Positions 5,225 through 7,830 of a stretch of 7,830 nt of DNA are shown one piece after another. The stretch lies in assembly GCA_048527645.1 (NCBI GenBank), contig DBGFNI010000131.1:1-7830 (forward strand). The letters are read 5' to 3'. How positions within the stretch are numbered: the stretch's first letter is position 1; each line of letters opens with the position of its first letter. The position numbers were made by a program, and so were the translations under genes. The notes beneath the pieces are model-generated. The model saw only the letters and a program-made list of their open reading frames with translations. It searched no databases and was not told the DNA's origin. This DNA is from HGM12669 sp048527645. GTDB lineage: Bacteria; Bacillota; Clostridia; Oscillospirales; CAG-272.

Positions 5225-7753
5225 TCAGGACGCTTTGCCGACCCGCAGCACCACGGCAGACAGATCATCCGCTTTTCCGTCTCCGCGGCTTGCCGCGCGG
5301 CTGACAATGCGATCTGCCATGACCTGCGCATCGGCGGCGGGCTCCAGCACCAACAGCTGGCACAGCCATGCCCCCTGCTCATGATCGGCAGCGACCCCGT
5401 CGCTGACCAGCACGATCATATCCCCCTCCTGCACCGCAAAGCCCGTCTGCCGTGCGCTGACCTGTTCCAGAATCCCCACCGGGGGCGTTGCGGATGCGAT
5501 CCGATACACCTTTTCGCCCCGCACAAGATAGGAGGGCGCCGCGCCGCTCTTGACAAAGGACGCCTGACCGTTGAGCAAATCCAGCTGCAGCAGATCCACA
5601 GTTGTGGTACATTCCGTCTGCCGGCTGCGCAGAAAATGGTTCAGCATTTCCAGCGTGACCGCCTTGGAATTGCCCGCCATCAGCATCTGCTCAGTAAACA
5701 TCGCGCAGATCTGCGCCGTCACCGACGCCTCTCTGCCGCTGCCCATCCCGTCGCTGAGCAGTGCGTAAAAATAGTCCTCCTTGTTTTGAAATACATTGAC
5801 CACATCGCCGCCCACCGGCTCGTTTTCCTTTTTGTTCTGCGCGCTGCCCCACTGCACGGTATACTGCGGCACGCTGTTGACCGTCATGGTGAGCTGATCG
5901 TTTTTCATATCAAACAGCGGCGTGGCATAGCGCATACCCGCGAGCTTTTCCAACGCTTCGCGCAGGTCCTGCGTGCCGAGACGCAGCGCGTGCATGTCCA
6001 CACCCGTCGCCACAATGTTTTTCTTTCGGTCTCCCAGCACCGCAAAATCCCGCACGCGGAAGTCCATGCGTTCCATGGTGCGCTGCATTTTCGCCCCCAG
6101 CACACTGTCCCGGCGGTATGCCCGCGTGTTCTCTTCGATTGCGGCTGTCAGCATCCGCGCCATGTTTTCATAATCCCGCGCGAACACACCGATTTTATCC
6201 ACCGCGGCACTCCCGGCAAACAAACTGCGCACCTGCCGGTTCAGTGCCGCGGTCATATCCTTGACATAGCGGCATTTCCGATATAGTTCCGGCGGAAAAT
6301 CGCCCTCCTCCAGCCGGCCCTCTTCACACAGCAGGGACGAAATGCGGAAAATATCCCGTTCCCGCTCCGACTGCCGTCCCTCCCAGCACTGCCGATAGCT
6401 GCTGCACCGGCTGCACCAGTGCTCCATTACCTCTTCGCAACTCTCCCGCACGCTTGGCAGCGAGGGGCGCTGCGCGCGCAGCGAAAGGGAATAAAAGGTC
6501 TCCGAGAGCTTTGACAGAACGCCGGACAGCGTATCCAGCTTCTCTACCATGTCCGTCTGCTGCTTTGACAGCATTTTCGCGGCAATTCCGTCCGCCATTC
6601 CGCTCTGCGCATCGCTCCCCGCGAACCATTTCGGCGCAGGCAGCCGCTCCCATACACACAGCGGATAAAACAGCGCCGCGGCAATAATCAAATCCGGAAC
6701 AACGCCGCGCAGCGCGGAAAAGTGCCCGATATACACGGCATATCCGCCGCCGCACAGCAACGCGCCGATGACCGCCGCTGCCGCACCCAGTCGCCACAGC
6801 GCCCCGCTGATCAGTCCCGCCAGTGCAAACAGAGGCGCGTATATCATATCACACGCCATCCCCACAAAAATCCCCGTTACGCCGCCGCGCAGCAAACCGC
6901 CGCTTTTTGAAACGTACAGCGCGGCAAAAAAGGCAAACAGCGTCTGCAAAGAAATGCCGCCGACCGTGATGCCCGCAAGCGAAAGCGTCAGCACATAAAG
7001 CAGCGACAGATAACCAAGCTCCCCGCGCTGTCCGGCGGTGATACCGTCCATCGTCCCGGAAAACAGATAGGTAAACGCGCCGCAGGCAGCAAACAAAAAC
7101 AGATATACCGCCAAAAAGGAAAGATCCTGCCCGCCGGAAACGCCCACGCCGATCGCGGCAACCGACGCCGCCAGTCCCGCAATGCCGCACCGCAGCAGGA
7201 TGTTCTCACAGAACATCCCCGACGGAAACAGATACGCCAGCAAAAGCATCCCCTTGCTTTTTTTGCCGCGCGCCGCCTTGTCCGGCGCTTCCGCTTCCGG
7301 CGCGTCCAGCGACTGTTCCCACAGCAGATATCTGCCGACCGTGTAGCGCACGCTCATCGCGCATAAGGCAGCCAGCACATAGGGAAGGGTGGGCACCTGC
7401 GGCGTCAGCGCCCCCAGCAGTACGCCCGCAAAAGCAAACCACACGCCTCTGCCGGCACAGCACAGATATGCCAAACCGAAGGGAAAGGTTCCCCACGCGG
7501 CGGCGGTTCGGCTGAAGAGAAAGGCTATCCCCATATGTAAAAAGCCCTCTCCGGCCAGCCGCAGCAGCCGCAGCGTTTCTCCGCGCCGGCGCACCGCGTT
7601 TTCCCGATCTGCTCCCGCCGCCGTATCCAGGCCCCGTACATACCGCTGTGCCGCCCGGCGCAAGGCATACTGCGCGCGCCGAAGCAGCAGCGGCCGTTTT
7701 GCTCCGGTGTTCTTCCCGTCTTCCCGATTCTGACGAACATCCTGCTGTGTCAT
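5225..7753 (-). CDS. spoIIE: Stage II sporulation protein E, membrane-bound PP2C-type phosphatase
   Basis: SpoIIE dephosphorylates the anti-anti-sigma factor SpoIIAA at the sporulation septum, which frees sigma-F in the forespore; it also interacts with FtsZ. This copy has 842 residues, close to the B. subtilis protein. A basic N-terminus (about 1-65) precedes a multi-helix membrane region (about 68-368), then a cytoplasmic regulatory part with the Cys cluster C439, C447, C450 and C456 (CSRCSSYRQCWE). The phosphatase domain (about 575-840) shows metal-site motifs: GGDVVNVF (D650), SDGMGSG (D668), SGAAPSYLV, PPVGIL, VSDGV (D785) and KADDLSAVVLRV (D829, D830). The ATG at 7753 has AAGGAG 9 nt upstream. 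It is transcribed alone and shares a terminator with glyS. Its presence implies the organism forms endospores or recently did. All expected metal-binding residues look intact. Confidence 0.96.
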   Translation of the reverse strand: MTQQDVRQNREDGKNTGAKRPLLLRRAQYALRRAAQRYVRGLDTAAGADRENAVRRRGETLRLLRLAGEGFLHMGIAFLFSRTAAAWGTFPFGLAYLCCAGRGVWFAFAGVLLGALTPQVPTLPYVLAALCAMSVRYTVGRYLLWEQSLDAPEAEAPDKAARGKKSKGMLLLAYLFPSGMFCENILLRCGIAGLAASVAAIGVGVSGGQDLSFLAVYLFLFAACGAFTYLFSGTMDGITAGQRGELGYLSLLYVLTLSLAGITVGGISLQTLFAFFAALYVSKSGGLLRGGVTGIFVGMACDMIYAPLFALAGLISGALWRLGAAAAVIGALLCGGGYAVYIGHFSALRGVVPDLIIAAALFYPLCVWERLPAPKWFAGSDAQSGMADGIAAKMLSKQQTDMVEKLDTLSGVLSKLSETFYSLSLRAQRPSLPSVRESCEEVMEHWCSRCSSYRQCWEGRQSERERDIFRISSLLCEEGRLEEGDFPPELYRKCRYVKDMTAALNRQVRSLFAGSAAVDKIGVFARDYENMARMLTAAIEENTRAYRRDSVLGAKMQRTMERMDFRVRDFAVLGDRKKNIVATGVDMHALRLGTQDLREALEKLAGMRYATPLFDMKNDQLTMTVNSVPQYTVQWGSAQNKKENEPVGGDVVNVFQNKEDYFYALLSDGMGSGREASVTAQICAMFTEQMLMAGNSKAVTLEMLNHFLRSRQTECTTTVDLLQLDLLNGQASFVKSGAAPSYLVRGEKVYRIASATPPVGILEQVSARQTGFAVQEGDMIVLVSDGVAADHEQGAWLCQLLVLEPAADAQVMADRIVSRAASRGDGKADDLSAVVLRVGKAS

Positions 7754-7798
7754 GATTTTTTACTCCTTTTCCCTGTTTTTTCACTTCTTTGTGCTGCT

Positions 7799-7830
7799 AT
7801 TTTAACACCGCATATACCGCACCTGCGTCA
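7799..7830 (-). promoter_or_regulatory. Candidate spoIIE promoter with a 21-bp spacer (cut by the right edge)
   Basis: On the minus strand TAAAAT (7799-7804) is a good -10, and TGACG (7826-7830) would be the last five bases of a -35 whose first base is outside the window. The distance between them is 21 bp, not 17. The B. subtilis spoIIE promoter is known for such a 21-bp spacer and for Spo0A control. Inside the spacer is a direct repeat TGCGGT-ATA-TGCGGT. No Spo0A box is visible in the bases present. Confidence 0.4.

Noticed and set aside
3526..5382. Long minus-strand open frame (618 codons) across glyS
   Set aside because: It is the antisense of glyS, which has unmistakable family motifs on the plus strand. 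The frame has no ribosome site or recognisable domain.
4910..6286. Long plus-strand open frame (458 codons) starting in glyS and crossing the terminator into spoIIE
   Set aside because: It overlaps the glyS end in another frame and is antisense to the SpoIIE phosphatase domain. It would cross a strong terminator; composition explains its openness.
1..7830. CRISPR array, tRNA or rRNA genes, insertion sequence ends, phage genes
   Set aside because: I looked for spaced repeats, tRNA-like arms and transposase motifs and saw none; all sizeable coding space is explained by the listed genes.

Overview
The window looks like chromosomal DNA from a spore-forming Gram-positive bacterium of the class Clostridia. 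Three things point there: a full-length SpoIIE phosphatase, a single-chain bacterial glycyl-tRNA synthetase of the Bacillota type, and AGGAGG-type ribosome sites with sigma-A promoters of 17-bp spacing. The high-GC, gut-Clostridia (Oscillospirales-like) flavour is an inference from composition, not a sequence match. No tRNA, rRNA, CRISPR array, insertion sequence or phage gene was seen.

Layout, left to right. 1-136 (-): N-terminus of a membrane-anchored protein that runs off the left edge. 137-358: divergent promoter region. 359-1138 (+): GNAT acetyltransferase. 1210-1264: bidirectional terminator. 1327-2268 (-): four-helix membrane protein of unknown function. 2389-2790 (-): small DUF2752 membrane protein. 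2929-3444 (-): zinc-ribbon plus DUF4234-like membrane protein. 3445-3708: divergent promoter region carrying the unusual glyS leader. 3709-5100 (+): glycyl-tRNA synthetase. 5172-5208: bidirectional terminator. 5225-7753 (-): spoIIE. 7754-7830: spoIIE promoter region, cut by the right edge.

The three minus-strand membrane-protein genes between 1327 and 3444 lie in tandem. The first in transcription order (DUF4234-like) and the last (1327-2268) each have a good promoter; the middle one (DUF2752) shows none and probably relies on read-through of the hairpin at 2856-2891. glyS and spoIIE converge on a shared terminator and are functionally unrelated (translation versus sporulation).

I found no clear new multi-gene defence or biosynthetic system. 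The most interesting signal is the roughly 60-nt glyS leader. It has no T-box. A strong AGGAGGA ribosome site is separated from the start codon by a 25-nt GC-rich hairpin, and a 17-codon upstream ORF with three consecutive Gly codons ends on the glyS start codon in an ATGA overlap. Perfect Spo0A-box heptamers (TTCGACA) lie at two of the promoters, and the spoIIE promoter may have the 21-bp spacing known from Bacillus subtilis.
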